Positions 17,150 through 26,082 of a stretch of 64,000 bases of DNA are shown here, one piece after another. The stretch covers positions 3,725,910 through 3,789,909 of the forward strand of contig NZ_CP031165.1 in assembly GCF_003344865.1 (NCBI RefSeq), in the 5' to 3' direction. The first letter of the stretch is position 1, and the number at the start of each line of letters is the position of its first letter. Position numbers and translations under genes: made by a program. The notes under the pieces were generated by a model. It was given only the letters and a program-made list of their open reading frames with translations. It did no database searches and had not been told where the DNA came from. Origin of the DNA: Euzebya pacifica (lineage in GTDB: Bacteria > Actinomycetota > Nitriliruptoria > Euzebyales > Euzebyaceae).

Positions 17150-17752
17150 ATGGTGCGAATTGTGACCGAGCGCAAGAGCGCGGACGAACGAACCGCCGAC
17201 CTACTGACCGCCGCCGAAGCAATCCTGGCCCGTAACCGTCGGGTGACGGTGTCGGAGATTGCGCGCGAAGCGGGAATCGCGAGTGGAACCTTCTACTTGT
17301 ACTTCCCGTCCAAGGCCCATCTCGAGGCGACGCTCATCGAGCGCTACGTCCTCGGCGCCGTGGACCGGGCCGAACAGGCGATGGCCGACGGCCCGTCCTG
17401 GATCGGGCGCTTCGAGGCCGTGGTCGAGGCCATGGTCGCCCACGCCCTCGACCACCGACCGGTCCTGGAGCTGCAGGTCCTGCACACGCCGACCGCAGGT
17501 ACTCGGGAGACCATCGCGGCGGGGACCGACCGCATGGTGTCGTTGCTGACGCAGATCCTCACCGGTGGGACCGAGACCGGCGAGTTCGAGGTCGACGACC
17601 CCTTCATGACGGCGGCACTCGTCTACCACGGGGTCGATGGGGTGCTCCGCAGCTCGGTGACCTTCGAGCGCGAGCTCGATCCCGACCGCCTGGTCGCCGC
17701 GCTCCACCACAACGTCCGCCAGATGCTGGTCCACGAGATCCGCCTGGACTGA
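17150..17752 (+). CDS. TetR family transcriptional regulator
   Basis: DNA-binding repressor of about 200 residues. The N-terminal helix-turn-helix is clear (TVSEIAREAGIASGTFYLYFPSKAHLEATLIE, residues ~35-66); the C-terminal helical part would bind a ligand and dimerise but is not family-specific. Three starts are possible: GTG 17126, ATG 17150 and GTG 17162; none has a good ribosome site, and 17150 is chosen as the only ATG close to the HTH. It precedes two F420-dependent oxidoreductases on the same strand, so these may be its targets. Ligand unknown. Confidence 0.9.
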   Translation: MVRIVTERKSADERTADLLTAAEAILARNRRVTVSEIAREAGIASGTFYLYFPSKAHLEATLIERYVLGAVDRAEQAMADGPSWIGRFEAVVEAMVAHALDHRPVLELQVLHTPTAGTRETIAAGTDRMVSLLTQILTGGTETGEFEVDDPFMTAALVYHGVDGVLRSSVTFERELDPDRLVAALHHNVRQMLVHEIRLD

Positions 17753-17812
17753 TCGGTCAGCTGTAGGGTCTGGTCCGCTTCGACGAGTTCGATGACGGAA
17801 AGGACCGACCCG

Positions 17813-18805
17813 ATGGGCGGCACGCTCGCCATTTCTCCAGCCTTCGGTGGTTGCTCGCTGGCCGAGACCTTCGACATCGCCCGTGCCGCGGCGGGGTGGG
17901 GGTACACCTCTGCGTGGGCCGACGAGGTCGTCGGCCACGACTGCTTCGCGATGCTCGGTGCGCTGTCACAGGAGGTCGACCTCGACCTCGGCGTTGCGGT
18001 CGCACCGGTGCAGACGCGCTCGGCGTTCGTGCTGGGACGTGCGGCGCTGACGCTGGCGGAGCTGACCGGTGGCCGGTTCTCACTCGGCATCGGGGCGTCC
18101 TCGGAGGTGCTGGTCACCCGGTTCGCCGGCCTCGACTGGGACAAGCCGTTGACCCACGTGCGCGAGACCACCGAGGCGCTGCGGGCGATCCTTGCCGGTC
18201 AGCGGGCAACGGTGGAGGGCGAGAAGGTCCGCGTCGGCGGGTTCAAGTACGGCCTTCCCGCCCCGACGCCGGTGCCCCTGCTCCTGGGGTCGCTGAACCC
18301 CAAGTCGCTGCAGATGGCCGGGGCCATCGCCGACGGGCTGTGCCTCAACCAGCTGGCACCGCGCCACGTGCCGGTGATGCTGGAGGAGGTGCGGCGTGGG
18401 GCCGAGGAGGCCGGGCGGGCGCTTCCCGATGACTTCCCCGTGGTGGCCCGGCTGATGGTCGTCGTCACCGATGACGCGTCGGCGGCCCGCCAGATGCTCA
18501 AGGGGGTCTTCGCGCCCTATGCCGCCACGACCGGCTACAACCGCTTCTTCCGCTGGATCGGCTACGAGGAGGAGGCGACCGCGATCGCCGAGGCGGCGGA
18601 GCGTGGCGACAGGGCCGCCATGATCGAGGCCTACTCCGACGAGATGGCCAACGACGTGCTGGTCATCGGCAACGCCGACGAGGTTGCGACCAAGGTGCGC
18701 GCGTACCTCGACGCGGGCGTGACGATCGCGGCGATCGAGCCGCTTGCCCCCGGCGTCGAGGCGGCCACGATGACGCTCAAGGCCGCATCAGCGGCGCTCG
18801 ACTGA
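17813..18805 (+). CDS. F420-dependent LLM-class oxidoreductase
   Basis: Luciferase-like TIM-barrel oxidoreductase of about 330 residues. It starts with LAISPAFGG, has DEVVGHDCFAMLGALSQEVDLDLGVAV typical of F420-binding members, LTGGRFSLGIGASSE and the C-terminal VIGNADEVATKVRAYLDAG motif. Cofactor F420 rather than FMN is inferred from the subgroup. ATG 17813 is preferred because GGAAAGGA lies 9 bases upstream; ATG 17792 is in frame and possible. It is followed 28 bases later by a second LLM enzyme, and both lie downstream of a TetR gene. Substrate unknown. Confidence 0.9.
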   Translation: MGGTLAISPAFGGCSLAETFDIARAAAGWGYTSAWADEVVGHDCFAMLGALSQEVDLDLGVAVAPVQTRSAFVLGRAALTLAELTGGRFSLGIGASSEVLVTRFAGLDWDKPLTHVRETTEALRAILAGQRATVEGEKVRVGGFKYGLPAPTPVPLLLGSLNPKSLQMAGAIADGLCLNQLAPRHVPVMLEEVRRGAEEAGRALPDDFPVVARLMVVVTDDASAARQMLKGVFAPYAATTGYNRFFRWIGYEEEATAIAEAAERGDRAAMIEAYSDEMANDVLVIGNADEVATKVRAYLDAGVTIAAIEPLAPGVEAATMTLKAASAALD

Positions 18806-18833
18806 CCGTCGATCTGCAGAGGAGACGACCCAC

Positions 18834-19658
18834 ATGGACATCGGGCTGACCTACTTCCCCACCCACGAGACGTTGAGCCCCGTCGACGTCGCCACCTCGG
18901 CCGAGGGGCTCGGCTACGAGTCGGTGTTCGTGACCGAGCACACCCACATCCCCGTCAGCCGCCGGACGCCGTACCCGGCGGGAGGCGACCTGCCGCACGA
19001 GTACGCCGAGACGTGGGACCCGTTCGTGGCCTGCACGGCCATGGCCACGGTCACGACCACGCTGAAGGTGGGCACCGCGATCTGCCTGGTCAACCAGCAC
19101 GACCCGATCGTGCTGGCCAAGACCGTCGCCACCCTGCAGCACCACTCGGGCGGTCGGTTCGTGTTCGGCGTCGGCCCCGGCTGGAACGTCGAGGAGATGA
19201 ACGACCACGGGGTCGCGTTCGACGAACGGTTCGCCGAGATGCGGGAGCGGGTGCACGCCATGAAGGCCATCTGGACCCACGACGAGGCGTCCTACGACGG
19301 CGAGCACGTGTCGTTCGAGCCGATGTGGTCGTGGCCCAAGCCCGGTCACGACGTCCCCGTGCTCGTGGCCGGCTGGGGGCCGACCGTGCTGGACCGGGTG
19401 ATGGACTACGGCGACGGGTGGATCCCGATCGGTGGACGGGGCGCGGTGCTGAAGACCCGGGTCGAGGAGCTGCAGGCCCGTGCATCCGAGGCCGGCCGCG
19501 GGCCCATGGACATCACCATCTACCAGCCCGGGCCGTCGGAGCAGCTGCTGGAGGAGTACGCCGAGGCCGGTGCCACCCGCGTGCTGTGTGCGCTGCCCCA
19601 CGAGGACCCCGACACGATGTCGGCCCGCATCGAGCGCTACGCCGCCTTCATCGGCTGA
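18834..19658 (+). CDS. F420-dependent LLM-class oxidoreductase
   Basis: Second luciferase-like oxidoreductase, 274 residues, only distantly related to the one just upstream. Motifs: VTEHTHIPVSRRTPYPAGG, LKVGTAICLVNQHDPIVLAKTVATL, GGRFVFGVGPGWNVEEMNDHGV and PVLVAGWGPTVLDRVMDYGDGWIP. These match F420-dependent LLM enzymes of the TIGR03619 type. The C-terminal part is short compared with the 330-residue neighbour. GGAG before the ATG (AGAGGAGACG) supports the start. Likely cotranscribed with the previous gene; the pair may act in the same redox pathway. It converges with the hydrolase gene at 19672. Confidence 0.92.
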   Translation: MDIGLTYFPTHETLSPVDVATSAEGLGYESVFVTEHTHIPVSRRTPYPAGGDLPHEYAETWDPFVACTAMATVTTTLKVGTAICLVNQHDPIVLAKTVATLQHHSGGRFVFGVGPGWNVEEMNDHGVAFDERFAEMRERVHAMKAIWTHDEASYDGEHVSFEPMWSWPKPGHDVPVLVAGWGPTVLDRVMDYGDGWIPIGGRGAVLKTRVEELQARASEAGRGPMDITIYQPGPSEQLLEEYAEAGATRVLCALPHEDPDTMSARIERYAAFIG

Positions 19659-19671
19659 GGCACCACACGCC

Positions 19672-20502
19672 TCAGGGGGTCAGGCGGTCGGTGAACAGGT
19701 CGAGGACGCGCTGAAGGGCGTCCTTGGTCGGAGGGCCGTCGAGGTAGTCGCCGCCGAGGACCGCGTGGGGCGTGGGGGTCAGGGCCATGGGCCGCTCGTC
19801 CTCGGGCAGGGAGGCGCGGGTGCGCTTCCACTCCCCCACGTCGAGCTCGACCGCCTCGAACGCGTCACCGAACCGCTCCGCGAGCGCCCGGAACCGGGCC
19901 GCCGGGGCCAGCAGGTCCTTCTCGAACCGCAGGCCGAGGATGCACAGGCCCTCGTCGCGGCAGCGGTCGGCCACGATGTCGGCGTGGTCGTCGGGGATGC
20001 CGAGGTCACGGGCATGCAGGGGGGTCACCGCGACCGGCAGCGACGGCTGGCTGAGCACCGGTGCGAGGACGTGGTCGTCGACCGCCAGGCCCAGGGCGAA
20101 CCCGCCGGTCATGCACATGCCCACCGCCCCGATTCCCGGCCCTCCGGCCCGCGCGTGCAGGTCGCGGCCGAGGGCGCGGAGCCACCGGACGATGGGCCGA
20201 TCGGCACGCAGGGCGAAGGCGCGGAACTCCCTGGAGATGCACAGCTTGGCCATGCTCGCCCCGGCGTACAACGGCTCCAGCGGCCGTCCCGCGTCGCCGA
20301 ACAGGTCGGGCATCGCCACGGTGAAGCCGGCGTCGACCAGCCGTCGGGCGAAGGCGGCGTTGGTCGGGGTGATGCCGGGGACCTCGTGCATGAACAGCAC
20401 GCCCGGCCCCTCCCCTGCCCGGTACACCGTCTTCGTCGACCCGTCGTGGGTGAAAGTGTCGACGGTGAAGTCCGACAGGTCGTCCCAGCCGTCGGTGCCC
20501 AT
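19672..20502 (-). CDS. Dienelactone hydrolase family protein
   Basis: Alpha/beta hydrolase of the DLH family, 276 residues. The nucleophile elbow is GMCMTGGF with Cys as nucleophile, as in carboxymethylenebutenolidase; MHEVPGITP near residue 40 is the family oxyanion segment, and Asp and His of the triad are expected near the C-terminus (HAVLGGDYLDG). The ATG at 20502 overlaps the stop of the hydrolase upstream by one base (TGATG), so the two are coupled. The open frame to 20805 is only a shadow. It could hydrolyse lactones or thioesters from aromatic degradation; no other genes of such a pathway are adjacent. Confidence 0.88.
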   Translation of the reverse strand: MGTDGWDDLSDFTVDTFTHDGSTKTVYRAGEGPGVLFMHEVPGITPTNAAFARRLVDAGFTVAMPDLFGDAGRPLEPLYAGASMAKLCISREFRAFALRADRPIVRWLRALGRDLHARAGGPGIGAVGMCMTGGFALGLAVDDHVLAPVLSQPSLPVAVTPLHARDLGIPDDHADIVADRCRDEGLCILGLRFEKDLLAPAARFRALAERFGDAFEAVELDVGEWKRTRASLPEDERPMALTPTPHAVLGGDYLDGPPTKDALQRVLDLFTDRLTP

Positions 20503-21383
20503 CAGCTGCCGCCGATCAGGGCGATGACGTCGTCGGCCAGCATCCGGCAGACAGCCGGCGGCAGGTCGTGGCCCATGCCCTCGACGATGTGCAGCCGGGC
20601 ACCGGGGATCGCCGCCGCGGTGGCCTCCCCACCGGCCGGCGGGATCAGGTTGTCGACGTCGCCGTGCACCACGAGGGCAGGCAGGTCCAGCTCGGCGAGC
20701 GCCTCGGTACGGTCCCCGTCGGCGATCGTCGCGGCGTACTGGCGGGAGCCCCCGTCGGGGTTGAGGCCCCGTTCGATCAGGCCCTTCGCGAGCTCGAGCT
20801 CCCACTCCTCGTCGAACGCGAACCCCGTGCTGCCGTAGGCGGCCCGTCGATGTGCCCGGCCGGCGAGGTATCCCTCGAGGCCCGGCGCCGCGACCTCCAG
20901 CAGCGCGGCGTTGGCCTCCTTGGTCGCACCGGGCAGGCCCCGCCGGCCCGTGGTGCTCATGACGGAGGTCAACGAGGCCACGCGGTCGGGATGTTCGATG
21001 GCCATGCGCTGCACGATCATGCCGCCCATCGACGGGCCGAGGACATGGACCCGTTCCAACCCGAGGTGGTCCAGCAGCCCGACGGCGTCATCGGCGAGGT
21101 CGCGGATGGTGTAGGCCCAGTCGGGGGTTCCGCCGGCCCTGAGGGTCGCGATGATGCCACCGATGTCGGCCGGGCCCGCCTCGTCCATCCACGTCGAGCA
21201 GCCGACGTCGCGGTTGTCGAAGACGACCGTCCCAATCCCTGCCTCGTGCAGCGGCCGCAGGAGGTGGGGCGGCCAGCTGATCAGCTGCTGCCCCATCCCC
21301 CCGACGAGCAGGAGGACGGGCCCGTCGTCGGGCCCCGATCGCTCGTAGCAGATGGACAGCCCGTTGACGTCGGCGTTCGGCAT
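20502..21383 (-). CDS. Alpha/beta fold hydrolase
   Basis: Serine hydrolase of about 293 residues. Motifs: LLLVGGMGQQLISWPPH (oxyanion loop), FDNRDVGCSTWM, the nucleophile elbow GPSMGGM and a late VVHGDVDNLIPP with the triad Asp, then EGMGHDLP with the catalytic His. ATG 21383 begins the conserved NGLSICYE strand; the longer start at 21416 adds only 11 residues. No signal peptide. It is the first gene of a two-gene unit with the dienelactone hydrolase. Substrates of this subgroup (esters, aromatic ring-cleavage products) cannot be predicted. Confidence 0.9.
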   Translation of the reverse strand: MPNADVNGLSICYERSGPDDGPVLLLVGGMGQQLISWPPHLLRPLHEAGIGTVVFDNRDVGCSTWMDEAGPADIGGIIATLRAGGTPDWAYTIRDLADDAVGLLDHLGLERVHVLGPSMGGMIVQRMAIEHPDRVASLTSVMSTTGRRGLPGATKEANAALLEVAAPGLEGYLAGRAHRRAAYGSTGFAFDEEWELELAKGLIERGLNPDGGSRQYAATIADGDRTEALAELDLPALVVHGDVDNLIPPAGGEATAAAIPGARLHIVEGMGHDLPPAVCRMLADDVIALIGGS

Positions 21384-21411
21384 GACCGGCACGCTAACCC
21401 AAGCGGGACCG

Positions 21412-21477
21412 GACACGACAACGGGACCGGGTCTGGTGACCCGATCCCGTCGTGTGTCATTCGCCCCGGACGGGGCG
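21412..21477 (-). terminator. Double hairpin terminator after the beta-propeller gene
   Basis: A long stem pairs 21412-21432 (GACACGACAACGGGACCGGG...) with 21439-21458 (ACCCGATCCCGTCGTGTGTC) with few mismatches and a 6-base loop. A second perfect hairpin, CGCCCCG-GA-CGGGGCG, follows at 21462-21477. Both lie just past the stop of the 1479-residue gene. Confidence 0.75.
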
Positions 21478-21499
21478 TTCGATCAGCTGGAAACCGCCG

Positions 21500-24400
21500 T
21501 CAGCTGAGGACGGCCACGTCGTCGACGAAGGCGCCGGTCAACGACTCCGCCCCGCAGGTGACGGTCTCCACGGAGTCGCAGATCTCGTCGGCGAACACCA
21601 CGAACCGGACCTGGATGGTGCCGGCGTCGGGGGTGAAGCGGAGCAACTGCTCGGTGAACGCCGGGAAGTCGGCCGACACGCCGTAGCTGGCGAGCCGGGT
21701 CCAGTCGTTGCCGTCCGCGGACCACTCCACGGCCATCTCGTCGAAGCCGCCGCCTTCCATCTGGACCGCATGCCACCAGGCGATGGCGACCTCGGTGCCG
21801 TCGACCTCGATCTCCGGAGAGGTCAGGGTGGCGTTGGCACCGGAGTTGTACTGGTCGACCTGGAAGGACGTGTCGGACTCGTGGCCCGGCTCGCCGCGCG
21901 TCCACATCGACGTGGGCGTGCCGGAGAAGGCGGTGGTCCAGCCCTCGGCGTCCGCCTCGAACCCGTACGGGCCGGCGATGACGTCGGTCGGGGCGGGTTC
22001 GCCCGGCTCGACGTCACCGGGGACGATCGACTGCGCCGGCGGTGGGCGGTAGCCCTCCGGCGGCGGGCAGGCGTCCAGCAGCGCGCTGACCTCGTCCACG
22101 ACCGTGTCGGAGATCGCTGCCGTCCCACCCGCGATGCGGGCGGTGATGACGCTGCAGGCGTTGTCGGTGACGAACCGCCCGCTGTCCAGCGACGCGTCGA
22201 GGCTGGTGGAGTCCACCAGCACGAGCGTGCCCCCGGTAGCGGCCACCGACGGGCCGGAGGACAGCGCGTCGGCGAAGGCGTCGGCGCGGGCCAGCCACAG
22301 GTTGGCCAGGCCGTGGCCGTTGTCGAGGCCGACCTGGGCTGCCGCCACGGAGGTGGCGAAGCGGTTGTCGCCGGCGACCCGCTCGCCCAGGGTCACGACC
22401 CCGCCGAGCTGGTCCTCGACGGCCTGGGACACCGCCGCGGTGCCACCGACGATGCGCGCGTCGTCGATGCCCTCGAGGGCGCCGGTCGTCTCCTCGGGCA
22501 GCCGGTCGGTCTCGGTCAGCAGGATCGGCTGGCCGGCACGGGCGGCGACGGGCGCGATGCTCATCGCGTCGGGCCAGCCGCGGGTCGGGTCGGCGTCGTT
22601 GCCCTTGACCACCCAGGCCGCGCTGGCGTCGGGCAGCTGCCCGGCGATCTGCGCGGCGGTGCCGAACCGGTTGTCGGCGCCGTACCGGGTGATGTCGGTG
22701 ATGCCGAGGTCGGCCAGCTCCTGCTCGATGGCGGGGGTCAGTGCGGCCTCGCCACCCAGCAGGACGGCGCTCGTCGCGCCGAGGCGCTGGATCTCCGCGG
22801 CGACGTCGGGGTGCAGCGCACCGGACGCCGTCAGCAGCAGCGGCGCGCGGAGGTCGGCCGCCAGCGGGGCACCGGCCAGCGCGTCGGCGTACTGGTCGGA
22901 CCTGGCCAGGACGACCACGTCGGCGGACTCGTACAGGTCGGCCGAGACCGCCACGGAGGTGGCCTCGCGGCCGGCGCCTGCCAAGCGCTGGACGGTGCGC
23001 TCGAGGGCGGAGAACTCGGGGAAGTCGTAGCGCATGACGCCACGCCCGTAGACGCCGAGGTAGGCAACGTCGGGGTCGTCGGCCTTCATCTGGATGTCCA
23101 TCACCGGGATGGACAGGGCGTCGGCGCCACCGAGCGGGGCCCACGAGGTGCCCTGCAGGTCAGCGGAGATGAACGCGCCGAGGTCGGTGCCGACCAGCAG
23201 CTGGGTACCGCGCTGCTCGATGGACAGCACTGGGGTGTCGGGCAGGTTGCCGGAGATGTCGGTGAAGGTCTCACCGGCGTCGGTGGAGACGAAGACGTGT
23301 CCGTCGCCGACGTCGGTGGCCTCGTCGGCACCGGTTCCCGGCGGAACCCACTTGCGGGTGTACCCACCGAGGCCGGCGTAGACCGTCTGTGCCGTCGGGT
23401 CGTACGGATCGATCTGCAGGTCGGAGATGTAGCGCTCCGGCAGTCCGTCCGCCGACGCGAAGTGCCAGCCGCTGTCGGTCCCGGGCTCGGGCAGGTCCTG
23501 CGAGCCGATGTTGGTCGCGATGCCCGAGTCGTAGGGGTAGGGCGTCTGCAGGATGTTGCACGGGGCGCAGAAGCCGACGTAGGTGGCGTCGCCGTAGACG
23601 TCGATGGCGCTCGCCTGGCGGATCGGCGGCTCGACGTCGGTCTCGTAGTTGGGCTCGCGCTCGGTGGCGCCCAGCTGCATGGCGATCGACCATGTCGACG
23701 AGGTGGCCTCGCGGCCGGCCAGGTTCTCGATGACGGTGTTGCCCGCCGTGACGACGTGGTCGCTGTTGAGGGGGTTCATCTCCAGCGGCGGGACGAACAG
23801 GAACGTGCCGTCGGAGGGAGTCGGGGTCAGGCTCGTGAAGGTCTGGAACCGGTCGGCGGAGACGCCCAGCAGGGAGTTGGTCTGGCTGGATGCGTAGCCG
23901 TAGTCGGAGTCCTCGGGATCGATGGCGGTCACGGTGCCGTCGGCGCCCTGGACCTCGTACTGGCGGTTGTCCAGCGTCGGGTCGACCAGCATCGTGCCGT
24001 TGTCCTGCAGGCCCGCGAGCGCGGTGCCGTCGTTGGCCACGGCGATGGAGTACGGCAGGAGGGTGCGCAGGCCGTTCTCCTGCTCGAGCGTCCAGCTGCT
24101 CTGGCTGGCCTCGTCACCGGCCCCGAGGATCTGCTGGGACAGCCCACCGTCGTGGCCGACGAGCAGGCGGACGCCGCCGTCGGGTTCACCGTCCTCACCG
24201 ACGCTGGGGATCCAGATGCCGTCGTGCTGGTCGGGGTGGGTCGTCTCGATGCCGAGGTTGGAGGAGACGAGGCAGTCGGTGACCACCAGCAGGCAGTCGA
24301 CACCGCCGTAGTAGGAGCCGATCGTCTGGAAGCTGACCAGCGGCGTGCTGGCCGGGGCGCTCGTGAGGCGGTTCTGGAAGACTTCCTCCAGGCCCATGAC

Positions 24401-25939
24401 CACGCGGGTGGGGACACCGTCGACCTGACGCGTCGGGTCGGGGGCGATCCACATGTTGTACCAGGACTGCACACCGGGCTCGATGGCGCCGGGGATGCAG
24501 AAGACCGACTGGTTGACGGTGCAGAGGGTGCCCATCTCGTCGTCGTTGGACAGCTCGGTCCACGTCGCGCCGAAGTCGTCGGAGTAGTAGACGCCCAGCA
24601 GGTAGGTCGGGTTCGGGCTCAGCAGGCCGGTCGGGTCGACGCCGTCGGGGATCGGGACGTACTGGAAGCCGCCGTTGAACAGCACCGCGTCCTCGATGAC
24701 GGCGTACACGATGTCGTGGTCCTGCTCGTCACCGATGGCGGGGCCGAACTCCATGCGGCCGAGGCGCTCCTGGCCGCCGACGGTGGCATCGAGGCCGTCG
24801 AGCCGCTCGAACGTGCCGGCCTCACCGCTGTCGGAGCGGTAGACGCCGTTGCCCTCGGAGTGGATGAAGTCACCCGAGATGTCCTCGAGCATGCCGGCGC
24901 GGTACCCCACTGCGGCAAGGACCTGTCCGCCCTCGGTGTCCTCGCCCACGCCGCCCGGAGCCTTGACGACCACGTCGGTCACGAAGTGGGCGTAGTTGCA
25001 GGTCTCGATGTTGTAGTCGCCCTGGCAGGTGCCGACGGGCAGCTCGACGTCGACGTAGGTGCGGCCGGCGTCGGCGGAGCGCCACAGGCCCTTGCCGGTC
25101 GCGGCGTAGATCACGTCGGGGTCGGAGGGGTCGACCTCGATGGCGAAGCCGAGGGTGCCGTCCGGGGGACCCTCGGCGCGAGCCCAGGTCTCGCCCAGGT
25201 CGGTGGACCAGAAGGCGCCGAGGCCGGTGAAGGCCGACCCGCCGAAGGTGTGCTCACCGGTGATGACCACGACCGTGCCGTCGGGGCCGCCCGAGGGGGT
25301 CCAGGACACGCCGGAGGTGATGTTGGTCGGCAGGGAGTCACCGATGGACGTCCAGGACTCGCCGAGGTCGGTCGACATCCACACGCCGGAGGTGCCGATG
25401 GCGGCGAAGAGCCGGTCGTTGGCCTCGTCGTAGAAGAAGTCGTCGATGCGACCCGTGGAGTCCACGATTCCCTGGCCGGAGTCGTAGGGCTCCTCGTCGA
25501 AGTTCAGGGGACCCTCACCGACGAAGGACAGCTCGCCGTCGCTGCCCGGCACGGTGGCACCGCTGGTGAGCATGGTCTGCCGCTGCTGCGCAGCCGACCA
25601 GCGCGCTCCCTCGGCGGGCTGCATGAAGGGCGCGCTGGTGCGGGCGTCGGCCTGGGCGTTGCGCAGGGCGAGCTCGGCGAAGGACTCCACGCGGTCGGGC
25701 TTGCAGTCGCCCGGGAACTCCATCGCCTCGGCGGGGCCGCGGTACTCCGGCGGCAGGAGGTCCTGCTGGTCCGGCGGCACGAGGCGCGCCTCGGGGCCGG
25801 TGATGGGGACGGTTCCGGGCGGACACTCGACGGCGGTGTCACCGACGGTGGTGACGGCCACGGCGACCGAGGCCACCACGGCCACGGACGCGAGGGCGGC
25901 GAGGCCGCGGGTGAACACGCGGCGGCTGGCACGAGGCAT
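21500..25939 (-). CDS. Secreted beta-propeller (BNR/sortilin-like) protein with cell-wall-binding repeats
   Basis: Very large exported protein, 1479 residues. A Sec signal peptide covers about residues 1-32 (RRVFTRGLAALASVAVVASVAVAV). Residues ~110-960 carry many WD40/BNR-like blades with the signature of glycosyl hydrolase/sortilin repeats (VWMSTDLGESWTSIG, YYSDDFGATWTEL, VFVSTDAGETFTDISGNLP). From about 980 to 1290 come three cell-wall-binding repeat 2 modules (VVVLARSDQYADALAGAPLA, NRFGTAAQIA, LVGGTAAVS-type segments), then a Cys-containing jelly-roll-like domain (~1326-1479). It would sit on or near the cell wall; the propeller could bind glycans or proteins. No catalytic residues of sialidases are apparent. 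Single gene, own terminator. Confidence 0.9.
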   Translation of the reverse strand: MPRASRRVFTRGLAALASVAVVASVAVAVTTVGDTAVECPPGTVPITGPEARLVPPDQQDLLPPEYRGPAEAMEFPGDCKPDRVESFAELALRNAQADARTSAPFMQPAEGARWSAAQQRQTMLTSGATVPGSDGELSFVGEGPLNFDEEPYDSGQGIVDSTGRIDDFFYDEANDRLFAAIGTSGVWMSTDLGESWTSIGDSLPTNITSGVSWTPSGGPDGTVVVITGEHTFGGSAFTGLGAFWSTDLGETWARAEGPPDGTLGFAIEVDPSDPDVIYAATGKGLWRSADAGRTYVDVELPVGTCQGDYNIETCNYAHFVTDVVVKAPGGVGEDTEGGQVLAAVGYRAGMLEDISGDFIHSEGNGVYRSDSGEAGTFERLDGLDATVGGQERLGRMEFGPAIGDEQDHDIVYAVIEDAVLFNGGFQYVPIPDGVDPTGLLSPNPTYLLGVYYSDDFGATWTELSNDDEMGTLCTVNQSVFCIPGAIEPGVQSWYNMWIAPDPTRQVDGVPTRVVMGLEEVFQNRLTSAPASTPLVSFQTIGSYYGGVDCLLVVTDCLVSSNLGIETTHPDQHDGIWIPSVGEDGEPDGGVRLLVGHDGGLSQQILGAGDEASQSSWTLEQENGLRTLLPYSIAVANDGTALAGLQDNGTMLVDPTLDNRQYEVQGADGTVTAIDPEDSDYGYASSQTNSLLGVSADRFQTFTSLTPTPSDGTFLFVPPLEMNPLNSDHVVTAGNTVIENLAGREATSSTWSIAMQLGATEREPNYETDVEPPIRQASAIDVYGDATYVGFCAPCNILQTPYPYDSGIATNIGSQDLPEPGTDSGWHFASADGLPERYISDLQIDPYDPTAQTVYAGLGGYTRKWVPPGTGADEATDVGDGHVFVSTDAGETFTDISGNLPDTPVLSIEQRGTQLLVGTDLGAFISADLQGTSWAPLGGADALSIPVMDIQMKADDPDVAYLGVYGRGVMRYDFPEFSALERTVQRLAGAGREATSVAVSADLYESADVVVLARSDQYADALAGAPLAADLRAPLLLTASGALHPDVAAEIQRLGATSAVLLGGEAALTPAIEQELADLGITDITRYGADNRFGTAAQIAGQLPDASAAWVVKGNDADPTRGWPDAMSIAPVAARAGQPILLTETDRLPEETTGALEGIDDARIVGGTAAVSQAVEDQLGGVVTLGERVAGDNRFATSVAAAQVGLDNGHGLANLWLARADAFADALSSGPSVAATGGTLVLVDSTSLDASLDSGRFVTDNACSVITARIAGGTAAISDTVVDEVSALLDACPPPEGYRPPPAQSIVPGDVEPGEPAPTDVIAGPYGFEADAEGWTTAFSGTPTSMWTRGEPGHESDTSFQVDQYNSGANATLTSPEIEVDGTEVAIAWWHAVQMEGGGFDEMAVEWSADGNDWTRLASYGVSADFPAFTEQLLRFTPDAGTIQVRFVVFADEICDSVETVTCGAESLTGAFVDDVAVLS

Positions 25940-26082
25940 GCGAAACGCTTTCTGGCAGGCGGAGGACGGCGATCGACCGGTCGGGCTGGCGCCGACCGAT
26001 TCGAGGGATGGTACGCGATGGGCGTGACATCCCTTACGCGATGACGGTCCCCGAAGTTTCGCCTGCGCCGCAGGTCAGCGCG

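Noticed and set aside
21452-26044. 1530-codon open frame on the plus strand
   Set aside because: It mirrors the 1479-residue propeller gene in high-GC DNA; the peptide is low-complexity Arg/Gly/Val-rich, with no domain or signal.
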